From Malurus cyaneus samueli (Eukaryota; Chordata; Aves; Passeriformes; Maluridae): a stretch of 64,000 bases of DNA. The notes under the pieces were generated by a model that saw nothing but the letters and a program-made list of their open reading frames with translations, was not told where the DNA came from and searched no databases. The first letter of the stretch is position 1, and the number at the start of each line of letters is the position of its first letter. Positions 11,091-21,616 of this stretch are shown here, piece after piece. The DNA lies in assembly GCA_009741485.1 (NCBI GenBank), contig CM019215.1, positions 79,784,009-79,848,008 of the forward strand, given 5' to 3'. Both the position numbers and the translations under genes were made by a program.

Positions 11091-11950
11091 CTATTAATAG
11101 TTATATCTTTTAGCTTTTCCTTTTCTCCTTGGAGATACAATCCATGCAGGAGGCACCGCCATCTTCTCCTTCTTTTCTCCGGGCAAATTATAATAGCTCT
11201 TGAGAATTTTGATTCCCCTTGGGATGCTCAAACCAGCATGTACCTATTGCTACCTGTTCTGAACATGTTCCTGGTCTTAAGGTTAAGCAGTTTTTTAAGA
11301 ATACACCCAGAGACCTGCCCTGAGGCTGGATAATTATGAGCAGCAGGGTGTGTGGATATTATAAGCAAGTACCTAGAACAGTGGGCACTTCCAATGTTTT
11401 GAAATTTTACCCCTAAACTAGAGCAGAATCTGGAAAAATCAGTAAAATAATTGGGGAAAATATTCTATCACCCTGAAAATTCCAGAGCAACAGAAATCAC
11501 TCCAAGATGCTGGGCCTGGCCCAGGCCTACCAAGCCATGTTCAACACTTCTGAATACCTTTAAGGGGAAGAGATCAACTCTGGATGTGACAGCAAAATAG
11601 TGAGTGTGGCAGACACTTCAGCTGAGATGTCAGGGACTGCAGCTACTCCAGCCCCTGTGATAGGCACTGTAACTGAACCAGAGAGCCATTCAGGACTGGG
11701 TTTATGAACTTCATCCCTAGATACAAGAAAATATATATAGGCTGAGGTTGGCTCCTTTAGTAACGGATGAAGAAGCTGGACCATCATGAAGAGAGGAGCA
11801 GAAGGAGGCAGAACCCAAAAAATAGGCAATAACCACCAAATCTTTATTCCTGAGTGAGCTGCATTAAGGAAGATACAACTCACCCAGCCAAGTGGACCAT
11901 TAGGGAGAGAAAAACTGTCAGTCTAATATAATGAATGCTTATAACAAATG
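11091..11950 (+). pseudogene. ERVL-type leader and gag remnant (internal deletion)
   Basis: The internal region of the provirus follows the 5' LTR. From about 11334 it holds the segment that precedes and begins gag in avian ERVL-class elements. Blocks near 11510 ('gatgctgggcctggcc', 'ccaggcctaccaagcc') and the frame at about 11600-11880 (proline/serine/threonine-rich, then 'LVTDEEAGPS' and a Glu-rich piece) mark it. Several stops and small indels break the frame, so it cannot make Gag. After a piece ending near 11920 the sequence jumps to the 3' LTR. Protease, RT, integrase and any env are absent, indicating one large internal deletion. The open 107-codon frame on the opposite strand here is incidental. 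Confidence 0.75.
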
Positions 11951-11954
11951 CCTT

Positions 11955-12462
11955 GTGTTTTGGCTTTAATAGGAGAATAATGCTGGTAACATAGTGATGG
12001 TTTTGTTGTTGCTAAGTGGTGTTTATACTAAGTTAAGGACATTTCAGCTTCTCATGGCCTGCCAGCTAGAAGGTGGGAAGGGCACAAAAATCTGGGAGAA
12101 GACACAGCAGGACGGCTGACCCAAACTGGCCAAAGGGATATTCTATACTGTAAGGTATCATGCTCAGTACCTAAACTAGGGGGAAACTGGCTGAAGGCCA
12201 CTGTTTGGTGACTGGCTGGCATTGCCTGGGGAGTATTCAATTGCATTATGCATCACTTGTTTTGTATATCCTAATTATTTTATCATCATTATTATACTCA
12301 TATTCTTTCTTTTCTGTCCTATTAAGCTGCCTTTAACCTAACCCACAAGTTTTCTCACTTTTGCTCTTTTGATTGTCTCCCCCATCTAAATGTAGGAAAG
12401 GAGGCAGGAGTGATCGAGCAGTTGTGTGTTTATTATTTGCCATTGGGAGTTAAACCACAGCA
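11955..12462 (+). mobile_element. ERVL-type 3' LTR
   Basis: A fuller LTR than the 5' one. U3 blocks are 'taggagaataatgctgg', 'tttatactaagttaaggac' (about 12022), 'tcagcttctcatggcctgcc' and 'gctgacccaaactggcc'. A TATA-region equivalent near 'cagtacctaaactaggggg' is decayed. R/U5 starts at 'gcattatgcatcacttg' and ends near 'gttaaaccacagca'. It shares its R/U5 with the 5' LTR at 10848-11090 in the same orientation, about 1.4 kb away, which shows a provirus rather than two unrelated solo LTRs. Confidence 0.8.
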
Positions 12463-12589
12463 CTCTTAAAAACATTGTTATATTTTTCATTTTGCAGTTT
12501 TCTGAAACCTCATTCATTTTTCATGCATTCTCAGAAATAATGACAAAAAAAATCTGACATTACTTTAATTGGTTCTTAAAGCCGTTTAA

Positions 12590-13090
12590 AGTACATATCA
12601 TCAGGGCCAAAAGATTTTAGCAGATTCATCTTTTTCAAGTATGCTGCAGCTTATTATTTCTCTGTTTGGCAGTAAGAACTTGTCAGTGGCATCAGCTATG
12701 CCCGTAGTTGAGTATTTCAGGGAATGTTGATGGAAAGACAAGGTAATTTTCCCATGCTGATGGACCGTTTCCACCCCTGGCTTTCTTTTGCCTTTAATAT
12801 ACCTGCAAAGTGATTTCTCAACACTCTTGCATGCCACTTCCTGGCTCTATTTTAAGCTATATTTATGTTCTGGTGTTGTTCCTATCCATGTGAGCTACTT
12901 GTCTTATCTCTCCAAGTTTCTGTCTGACCTAGTTTCCATAGTCTGCATGATCTCTTTCATGGTTTAAGGCATTTGAGCTCTCAATATACTTCCTGTTCTT
13001 CCTCTGTAATTGGATAGTCTGCACTTCTGCCCTTAATATTATCTCTTTAAGAATAAACTGTTTCTCCTTAACTATTTTTTCACTAAAATT
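12590..13090 (-). mobile_element. Probable old CR1-type fragment (EN-RT linker)
   Basis: The minus-strand frame near 12830-12600 contains 'EKSLCRYIKGKRKPG' followed by 'HQHGKI' and, further on, 'SAKIFWPDD'. This is the order and spacing of the CR1/L3 linker before RT (a 'YI.GKRK' block, a 'DGKI' block, then a 'GPD' block). Further upstream on that strand the frame is full of stops. Similarity is limited to short blocks, so the call and the 13090 limit are tentative. If right, it is another ancient amniote LINE piece like the one at 10.06-10.49 kb. Confidence 0.4.
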
Positions 13091-16000
13091 GTTTTAAGTG
13101 TCTTGAGTTGTTTAGAGTCCACATTCTTGGAAGTCTATTTTTTTTTTTTCTTAAGGATTGTGAACTCTATCACTTCCTTCCTAGTAGTTAACATCAATCT
13201 AAAAGAGCTTCACTTTCCATTCTTTACTTTTTCCTTTTTTGTGTAAAAACATTGCCATTCAAGCATCCCAGGAACTAATGACTTAACAAATTATTTATTG
13301 ATTATTTAGACAGAAACACAGGTTTTGTTAGAAAATTATAGGCTAAGCACTGTAATCTCTCCAGCTTTCGCATATTTTTTTTATATTAGCAATTAAAGAA
13401 ACTACAGCTTGAAAAGGAATTCCTACTTCATAATTTTTCTATAAATTTGTCCATTTTGAATGTTTTTAAATTATCCATGGCAAATGAATATGAATTTTCT
13501 AAGCCCTAAGTAACACAGAATTCTTGAGAAAATATGAACCACTTCTTGGTCTATGTGCGGTCTGCAAGAAACCCTTTGCAAATGCTATGGAAGCCCACAA
13601 CCCTGGATGCCTGAATATATAACTCTAATCAAAGCCTTTTTAATCATTACTGTTATGGACATTGTGCCTGCAATGTTTTACTCATGTCAGGTAAACATGG
13701 AACGCTCTCAGATCAGAATGGTCACCGATTACCAACATGATGTTTTAGTGTATATCACTGCATGTTTCAAAGAACAGTGGTGATTTAAGGCTCAAGCTTT
13801 AACACTACAGGAATCTACTGAAATAACTTAGTCACCACCATTCTGCCTATATCAAATTGTAAATTTCAAGAACTGGGTACACAAGCATTCCTGAGATATC
13901 ATTATATGTCGTTGGTATCTAAGCATGTCTAGACATGATGTCATCTGTGCTTTCCATAATCGAATTTCTAAACATAAACAAAAAGTTCCTGACTCCACTC
14001 CTCTGAAATCTCAAAAGGCTATGGGTATGATCTCAATTCATTTAATAACCTTACACTAAGTCAGGCAGTAAAGGACAGGAGACTTGTAAAGTTTCGTCCA
14101 GCTGAAAATGAAAAACAATCAAAAAACTTCTCAATAAGTGTATTGTCTGTAATAAAATCTAAGTTTGATTTCAGTGATAAGCACATGAAAAAATAATAAT
14201 AACTCACCTGAATTTTTTTTGGGGGGAGGAGGGCTTACAGTTCAATGACTTTGACATGTCTCTATCAATGTGAATTGTACTGCTGTTGCTCTTGAAAAAT
14301 AGACTGAAAGCAATTTCTTTTACATCCTCTGCATAAACTAATCAAGTTCATAAAATTGAACTGAAATTATGTGGATTTATGAACTGCAAATAAAATATTT
14401 TAGTTCTTATCAAGACTCTTCCCAAGCATTCTAGAATGGCTTTGTTTCCTTTTATCACTGCTGTTTGCTGTGTTTGCCAAGAATGTGGGATAATGGTTTC
14501 CATCTTAGAAAGTTTGGACACACACATCCCCTGTAGGGAAGCCTCTCAACCACCAGACCATGTTGAACTCTAATATATGTGCTTGTGATGATGGGGTATA
14601 TATCCTTTGGGTTTGCTTCAGTTTTCTTAATCTTCCACTAAATCCAGACATTCCCACTTTAAGTGAATGCCATAACCATCATTCTGGAGAGTTTTAAAAT
14701 GTTTTATGCAAGAATATTTCCTGCCCCTCAGGGAAGGTTTAGAGGGACTCGATGACTCTTCACATATCAGACACTCAATAAGAATGTGTGATGCAGTTGC
14801 CCAGATACTTCTGGAAGAATGGAGCCAGGATCTAACAACTTTAAGTTGAGGACGTTGAGCATGCAAGCACCCAGAACTTTGAACAAATTCTCAAATCCTG
14901 CTATTAAATTTTGTCTGAATACATAAAAGACTCTTATTCAGTTCTTCATTTCTGAATTCTGTACACTTGGAGACTGGATCTGTGCCAACAATGGGATACT
15001 GATTCAATTAGGTAAACCCATTTGAATAAATGTCCTAGATAGCCTTTGCATTTTCCATTTGGAATTAAGGCATACCTAATCTGTTAATTAATAATAATTA
15101 TTGAAAGAGACTTGAAGTTAAAAATTGCCATCAGATTTATTTTAAACACTCCTTGGCTTTTAGCTGGAATGTGGTTTAGGTTTGTGTTGTATTTATTGTC
15201 TGACTTAATGTCAATAAGTTTGGATGCAGCTTGAACCATATAGTGAGCTTGAAAATGCATCCTATTCCTGGGGCTGCCATGGTCCTTATATATGGTTTCT
15301 GACAATTCACTTAGCATCCACTTCTCTCAGAGCAAAATGAAAATAGAACTGGAACCATTGATGAAGAGTTGTTGTATATTAGGTGTTGGAGCCAAAAAAT
15401 GTAAGCTTAATTATTGCTTTCTTTTGAGCATAGAAATATTGAATTATTCAGTGATGGTTTTACCAGGTAATGTACCATAATGTCTTAAAGCAAAGACACT
15501 TTTTGATTCCTTTGATTTTGTGGAATTCCAGTGCTTCATGTACAACACTCTTGCCTAGTCCGTGACAGATTGATACCGATTCACTCTTAACATATATATT
15601 GCAATTAATTACTTCCCTTCAGCTGTATTTTGGGGTTTTTGTTTGAGTTTGTTGTGTTGTTTTAGGGTTTTTTTTTGAGAAACATATATACTTTGAATTC
15701 TGCTGCATTTATCAAAAGTTTCTAAATTGTGTCCTGGGGTGAAACACTCACAATGTTTCACTAGCGGCCCCTCCCATTTTGTCAGAAATTACAGTCGCTG
15801 TTTTTTAAAAGCCAAGATCTACTATTTCTAGCTATCCAGCACAATTTGACCAAATACCCTTTGCCATGCATTTTGAAAAGTGGAATGAAACTAGATGTAT
15901 TAATTATATCAGCTCCTGAACAGCATTATGATATCTTTGGGCAGATGCTGTCATCAGTATCTAGGCTGTGAGTTAGCTGGAAAGAGGGCTCAGGATATAT

Positions 16001-16361
16001 TTGTCCATAAATTGACTGGGGGATCTGTCATCTTCAAATCAGGCTTCAAGACAGGATATTATTGTTATTGTTCTTTAATCTCTACAGAAAACACTGTTCT
16101 AACTAATTAATGAGAAATTCAAGAGATAAAAATACCATATTTAAAATGTGCTAACAATGTACAAACATCGAGAAAACCGCTATCAATTAAAATAATTAGG
16201 GAAGTTATTTTTAAGTAATGCTGGTAAACAAGATTCTCTTGTTTTATTATATGTCAGTTGTAGCTAAGTATATAAACTGTACAGATTATTTAAAAATGCT
16301 GTAAGAGAAAAATTACCAAGGCAAGTAAGAGAAAAATTACAAAGGCACACTTAGCTGGAAT
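13091..16361. other. Unique DNA, no gene seen
   Basis: No repeat family is recognised. Short open frames at 13553-13783, 14627-14866, 15084-15317 and 15928-16110 have no domain, no supporting splice context and no second-strand logic. A T-run then G-run ('tttttttt' plus 'gggggg') lies at about 14213-14226. Confidence 0.5.
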
Positions 16362-16592
16362 TTCATGGAATCATAGAACGGTTTGTGTTGGAAGAGAACT
16401 TGAAGATCATATAGTTCAACCTCCCTGCCATCCCTGCCCCTTCCACTAGCCAGGTTGCTCAAAGTCTTAAACACTTCCAAGCATGGGGCATCCACATCTA
16501 ATCGGGGCATCTTGTTACAGATCCTCACATCCTCACAGTAAATAATTACTTCCAATTAACCAATCTAAATCTGCCCTTTCTCAATTTAAAGT
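16362..16592 (-). mobile_element. CR1 LINE, 3' end, truncated
   Basis: The minus strand shows the last ~230 bp of a CR1: an 'aaattgagaaagggcagatt' block, 'gatgccccatgcttgg', 'gagcaacctggctagtgg', 'gggaggttgaactatatga' and the tail 'ttctatgattccatga' at the 16362 side. Its 5' truncation point coincides with the start of an opposite-strand CR1 at 16593. Confidence 0.9.
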
Positions 16593-18095
16593 TTTGGCTA
16601 ACTCCATAGACCATGTTGGATGGGAGTCACTGGGGGAACTGACAAAAGCGCTCACTGAGTTGCTTTCTGTCATTTACCAGCAGCTCTGGCTAACTGGAGA
16701 GGCCCCAGGCATCTGGAGGTTAAAAAATGTGATGCCCACCAACAAGCAGAGTCAGAAGGAGGATCCTGGGAACTACAGGCCTGACAGCCTGACCTTGGCA
16801 ACAGGGAAGGTCGTGGGTCTCATCATATTGAGTGCCATCTCATGAAAGGTACAAGACACCAGGGGATCAGGCTCAGACAACACAGGTTTATCAAAGGCAG
16901 GTCCTGCTTCACTAAACAGATCTTCTATGACCCATTTAGGGGATGAGGGAAAGGCTGAGATGTGTTCTGCCTAGGATTTATTAAACCTTTTGACACCATT
17001 TCCCACAACATTCTCCCAGAAAAAGTGACTGGTCAGGTCTTGGACGGGCATTTTCTTCACTGGGTGAAATTCTGTCTGTATGATTGCGTCCAAGAAGTTG
17101 GGTGTATGGATTTGATCCAGCTGATGACCGGTCACAAGTGGTGTTCCCTAGGGTTCAGTAGTGGGGCTTGTCCTGTTCAATGTCTTTATCTATGATCCAG
17201 TTGAGGGTTTGCATGCACCCTCAATCAGCTGGAGGCTGGGTGGGCGTGCTGATCTGCTGAGGGTGGGAAGGCTGTACAGAAATGTCCAGTTGGAGTGATG
17301 GGCTGAGGCCAATTGCATGAGGTTGAGCAAGGCAGGGTGCTATGTCCTGCATTTAGGCCACAACAATTCCTTGCAACACTACAGACTTGGGGAAGAGGCG
17401 CTGGAAAGCTGCCCAGTGGAGAAGGACCTGAACAAGAGCCAGCTGCACAAGAGCCACTGTGTGCCTGGGTGGGTCAAGAAGACCAATGGCATCCTGCCTG
17501 ACTTGTATCAAAAATAATGCTGCCAGCAGGACCTAGGGAAATGGTTGTACTTACATACTCAGGACTCAGGAGTGGAGAAGCCTCAATATGAGTACTGTGT
17601 TTAGTTTTGGCCCCTCACTACAAGAAAGGCTGAGTTACTGGAGCATGTCCAGAGAAGGGAAAAAAAAACCAAAACAAAAAACCAAAAAAACTTGGTGAAG
17701 GGTCAGGAACACAGGTCTGATAAGGAGTGGCTGAGGAAGCTGGGAGTGTGTAACCTGGTGGAAAGGAGGCTGAGGGGAGACCTTATCATTCTCTACTACT
17801 GCCTGAAAGGAGGTTGCAGCCAGGTGGGGGTCTGTCTTTTCTTACAAAGAAAAAGTAATAGGACAAGAGGAAAATACCTAAAGTTGCATCAAGGGAGGTT
17901 TAGACTGGATGCTATAACTAAAGTCTGCACTGAAAGGATTTTCAAACACTGGAAGAGCCTATTCAGGGAAGTGTTTGAGTCACCAACCCTGGAAACATTT
18001 TTAAAGTAAGTAGATATGACACTTAGGGACATGGTTTACGGATGGACATGACAGTGTTATGTTACATTTCGAAGACTCTGCGACTGTGAATCCAT
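16593..18095 (+). mobile_element. CR1 LINE, 1.5-kb ORF2 remnant with decayed 3' end
   Basis: Most of the reverse-transcriptase region and the C terminus of ORF2 are present. Frames show 'WRLKNVMPTNKQSQKEDPGN' at about 16710-16770, an 'FIKPFDTISHNIL' block (the RT region that in active elements carries the first catalytic Asp; 16977-17015), a palm-to-thumb piece, then 'EHRSDKEWLRKLG', 'RRLRGDLIILYYCLKGGCS' and 'RIFKHWKSLFREVFESPTLE' at 17700-18000. Frames change repeatedly, stops occur and part of the catalytic YxDD region is lost, so the copy is dead. The terminal 'gactctgcgactgtgaatcc' is a degraded CR1 end. An A/C-rich insertion interrupts it at 17660-17692. Confidence 0.93.
17660..17692 (+). 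repeat. A/C-rich insertion inside CR1 ORF2
   Basis: Runs of A separated by 'cc' or 'c' interrupt CR1 coding sequence exactly between the '..HVQRREK'-like block and the 'LVKG' block. CR1 has no such tract at this point in the other copies in this window (compare 19700-19730), so it arose by expansion in place. Confidence 0.85.
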
Positions 18096-19284
18096 GGTAA
18101 CTTTATGTTGAAAATTGTTTGTCTTAAATAATCAGTATCAAAGGCAATCTTTGTAAGAATTATCAGTTTCTCTAACAACAATTATACTTAGTTTTTTAAG
18201 ACTGAAGATATTGGTATAAGCTACATTGGCAACTACTAATTCTTAAAGAAGCTGAACCATGCAATTGGAGAATAAGAAAAAAAAAATAAAGAAGTCTACT
18301 GATAAATCTTTAACAGAACATTATGATATGGATGTGTTTTCAAAGCATGAGGAAAGATCAACATTTTCATGTCTGACCTAGTTTTAATGAGCATCAGTTC
18401 ATAAAACATATATTAAGAACTGCACGGTTCTCTTATCCGTTTATCATACATGCTCTGCAAATATCTAAACTGCATTTTCCTGTTTGCATGACACCTCTGT
18501 GCTCCATCTAGCTGCATGAAAGTAAAATCATATTCACTTGCATGCTGGAGGAGTTGAAAGTGTTCAAGAAAAGCAAAACATGATAAGAATATGGCAAGAT
18601 GAGAAGTGAGTGGCCAAGTTGAATGTGTTATGATAAAGGTGAATTCCATAGTCTCATCACTGTCAAAGCATATTTCCTGTATCTTGTCTCCAGAGTAATA
18701 TATGCCATTGGTGGGAAAAAACATTGCTTTCTGTCTTCTGATTAATGTAATGCCATTCAGTAACTACAGATAACCACATTCATCTTCAAACAGAAGCATG
18801 GCTTGTAATATTTAAGCAGAGGAGCCATGAAGAGGCTACGCTTATACAAGGATGGACAAAAAATAATCTCACTTTTCAATTTCTTTATTTGCTTTTTTAA
18901 GATAATGAAAAGCTGTGGATGCATGTAAAGATTAAAATTTAATTATTTTAAAGCTATTCAGACTTTTTCAAAATGCTTTAATCACTTCATGAAGCTTGAA
19001 ATAGCACCAAATAACAGACTTCACAACATTTTTATGTATGTTTGTGTGTTTTTTCCTCCAACTTGAAATTTATTAAAATAACTTTTGGAACTAATCTTTT
19101 TCACAGTTTTAGTTTTGCAAAAAGAAATAAAAATCCTGGGAATTTCTTAGCTTGATCCACAGAAATATTTGTCAATTGTTTTTGAAAAAAAAAAAAAATG
19201 CAGTTCATATTTTTTCATTCTGTAAACTCACAACCAGCACCTGCACATGAAAGAAAGTGCTAGCAACCAGGATGTGGTGAGTCA
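18096..19284. other. Unique AT-rich DNA, no gene seen
   Basis: A 103-codon minus-strand frame at 18413-18724 has no recognisable domain. A poly(A) run lies at 19185-19198. No repeat family is identified. Confidence 0.45.
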
Positions 19285-20155
19285 GTGAGGGCATGGCAAG
19301 GTATCTCACACGGATGGGCACACAGGAAGGGCTCTGAAGCTCAGGAGAGGTTGAATCAATGAACCAAGGCCAGCTGTGTGAGGCTCAACAAGGACAAGCA
19401 CAAGACCCTACACTTGGGTCACAGCCACCCCAGGCAGAGCTGCAGGCTGGGGGCAGAGAGGCTGGAAAATTGCCCAGCAGAGAAGGACTGCTGATCAAAA
19501 GCCAACTGAACATCATCCAGCTGTGCCCAGGTGGCCAAAAAAGCCAAGGGCATCCTGGCTTGTACCAGCAATGGTGTGGCCAACAGGACCAGGGCAGTGA
19601 TCTTGCCCTGTACTCAGCACTAAAGAGGCCACAACTCAAATTCTGTGCTCAATTTTGTTTCCCTCAGTATGAGAAGGACATTGAGGTGCTGGAGTGTTTC
19701 CAAAGAACAACACCGGAGCTGGTGAAGGGTCTGGAGCACAAGAATGCTGAGAAGAGACTGAGGGAGCTGGGTTTATCTATCATGGAGAAAAAAAGGCTGA
19801 GGAGAGACCTCACTGCTCTCTACAACTACCTGAAAGGAGGTTGTAGTATCGTGGTTATCAGTCTCTTCTTTCAAGGAACAACTGACGGGACAAGCAGAAA
19901 GGGCCTCATGTTGTTCCAGGGTGCGTATAGATTGGATATTAGGAAAAATTTCTTAACCAAAAAGATTGCCAAGCCCTGGAACAGATTGCTCAGGAAAGTG
20001 ATGGAGTCACAATCCCTGGAGGCATTTAGAATATGTGTAGATGTGGCATTTGGTGACATGGTTTAGTGGTAGACTAGGCAGTGTTAGGTTAATGATTGAA
20101 TTCAATGATCTTAATGGTCTTTTGCAACTTAAATGATTCTATGATTTTATGATTA
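19285..20155 (+). mobile_element. CR1 LINE, ORF2 C-terminal part and intact 3' end
   Basis: A 5'-truncated CR1 of about 870 bp. After the coding part come 'gatcttaatggtcttttgc' and the terminal 'attctatgattttatga' repeats. It is the best-preserved LINE here and its last coding segment is described separately. The C-terminal residues and 3' end are alike in layout to the 16593-18095 copy, so both probably belong to one CR1 subfamily. Confidence 0.95.
19359..20066 (+). pseudogene. CR1 ORF2 C-terminal fragment, open for 235 codons
   Basis: This is the C-terminal, post-catalytic part of the CR1 ORF2 protein (endonuclease plus reverse transcriptase in full elements). The last two-thirds carry the family's landmark order: 'KRLRELGLSIMEKKRLRRDL', then 'ALYNYLKGGCS', 'YRLDIRKNFLTKKIAKPWNR' and 'LRKVMESQSLEAFRI', with the normal 'GDMV' stop. 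The frame is unbroken, although the whole N-terminal EN and RT core are absent, so no enzyme could result. The first ~90 residues depart from the family frame, and the methionine at 19359 is only the first ATG of the open run, not a real start. Confidence 0.9.
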
Positions 20156-21589
20156 ATTTATTTTTATATTTTGTCTAATGAAGAAAATTCAACACAGATG
20201 AAACTTAATGTTGTCCTTTATCAATGAATATATTGTCAGAAAACTAAGACAGATCTACTTTGCTTTTCCAATCTTATAATAGACACTTTATAAAATAAAA
20301 GAATAAAATCCCTTTCACTTCCCACTTAAAGGGTTTTGACTGAATATTCTTTTAATGGCTAAGTGTAATTTCTTGAGTGTGTAATTTTACATGGATGGAT
20401 ATTTCTCCATTTTAAGAAGAAAATGGAGATATTTGGATATATACAAAGAACTGAAAACTGGTGGCCTGTAGCTGAAGAAAAAGTGGTTTGCAGCACTACC
20501 TACCAATTTATACCAAACTGGCATAGCAGGAACTCTGAAGAGCATAAAGAAGCATGATAGAGACAGCAATATCCTAACCTTTCTTTAACTATTTATTCAT
20601 GAAAGGCACTTCACTGTCAAGTTTATAATTCTCTGTTGATACTACTTTTGGAATTTGCATTAAATGACATTTTGATTATAGTATTCAAATGCCTGTGCCC
20701 TTAAAACTTTGCCATTTATTTTGTATGCAAAAATCTTTCAGCTAAATGTCCCCATTTCCATTTTGCTATGGATTCCACTGAGGATATAGGCAAGAATAAC
20801 TAAGGTTCTCCTTCCCAAAAAAGTCTTGTCAGGTAAAAGGAATTCAAATTATATTATGCACCAGCTATTTGATTCTTAGCTCTAGATTATGATCTTGAAG
20901 AAATAAGATGGTTTTGTTTCGTTAGAAGTAGACACCTTCCTTTTTGTTTTAAATCTATCTTTGTTCCTAATAATCCAGGACATACTTAGACAAAGTAAGT
21001 GTGTGTAGTTATTATGTAAATTCTCTGACCATGCCTTTGAGGCATAACCTTTTGAAACCATTGGGAACTTCAGCCCAAACAATTAGACACATTCAGTGAG
21101 GGAAAAAAAATACTAATGATATTAAAACAGCAACAGGGATATGACCTCAGGAAGTTCTCAAGTCAGAAAGTGCTTGCATCTGCACAAATGGGACCTGGGA
21201 AACTATTACTATGCAATTGCCCTGTCTCCTCTTTCCTTAGGCATGTACCCTGGCCACTGTCACTGATAAAAATGGTAGAATGGTCATCTGTGTGAGCAGA
21301 ATTAAACATGAGTTTATATTAAGCCTTACTACCTGTTATATTTTTCTTTTGAGCCTCATGGAACATATTTTCCTTCCACTAAAATGTCCCCTTGCAATTA
21401 GAAAAGAGGATCAGATCAAAATATCTGATATTTTGTAAAATGTCTTGTACCTGCATTGTAAAATGTTTGTTACTCCTGTACCAGTTCATGAACTGGCATC
21501 TATCAGTTTGCATTCTTCAGTCAGACACATATTCTTCTAAAAGTTCACTGCAGCAAACTAAATCAAAATGCAAACCAGAATGTTTGCCA

Positions 21590-21616
21590 GAGTCATGGGG
21601 AGCCAGCCCATGACTC
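21590..21616. repeat. Inverted repeat, 10-bp arms
   Basis: 'gagtcatggg' and 'cccatgactc' are perfect complements around a 7-base loop. A single hairpin with no T run and no nearby gene, so its function is unknown. Confidence 0.85.

Noticed and set aside
11560..11883. 107-codon minus-strand frame
   Set aside because: Antisense shadow of the ERVL-type gag relic.
13553..13783. 76-codon plus frame with several Cys and a hydrophobic stretch
   Set aside because: No recognisable signal-peptide or domain pattern, no splice sites and no neighbour support.
18413..18724. 103-codon minus-strand frame
   Set aside because: No motif, no splice or promoter context, and ordinary AT-rich composition. Probably chance.
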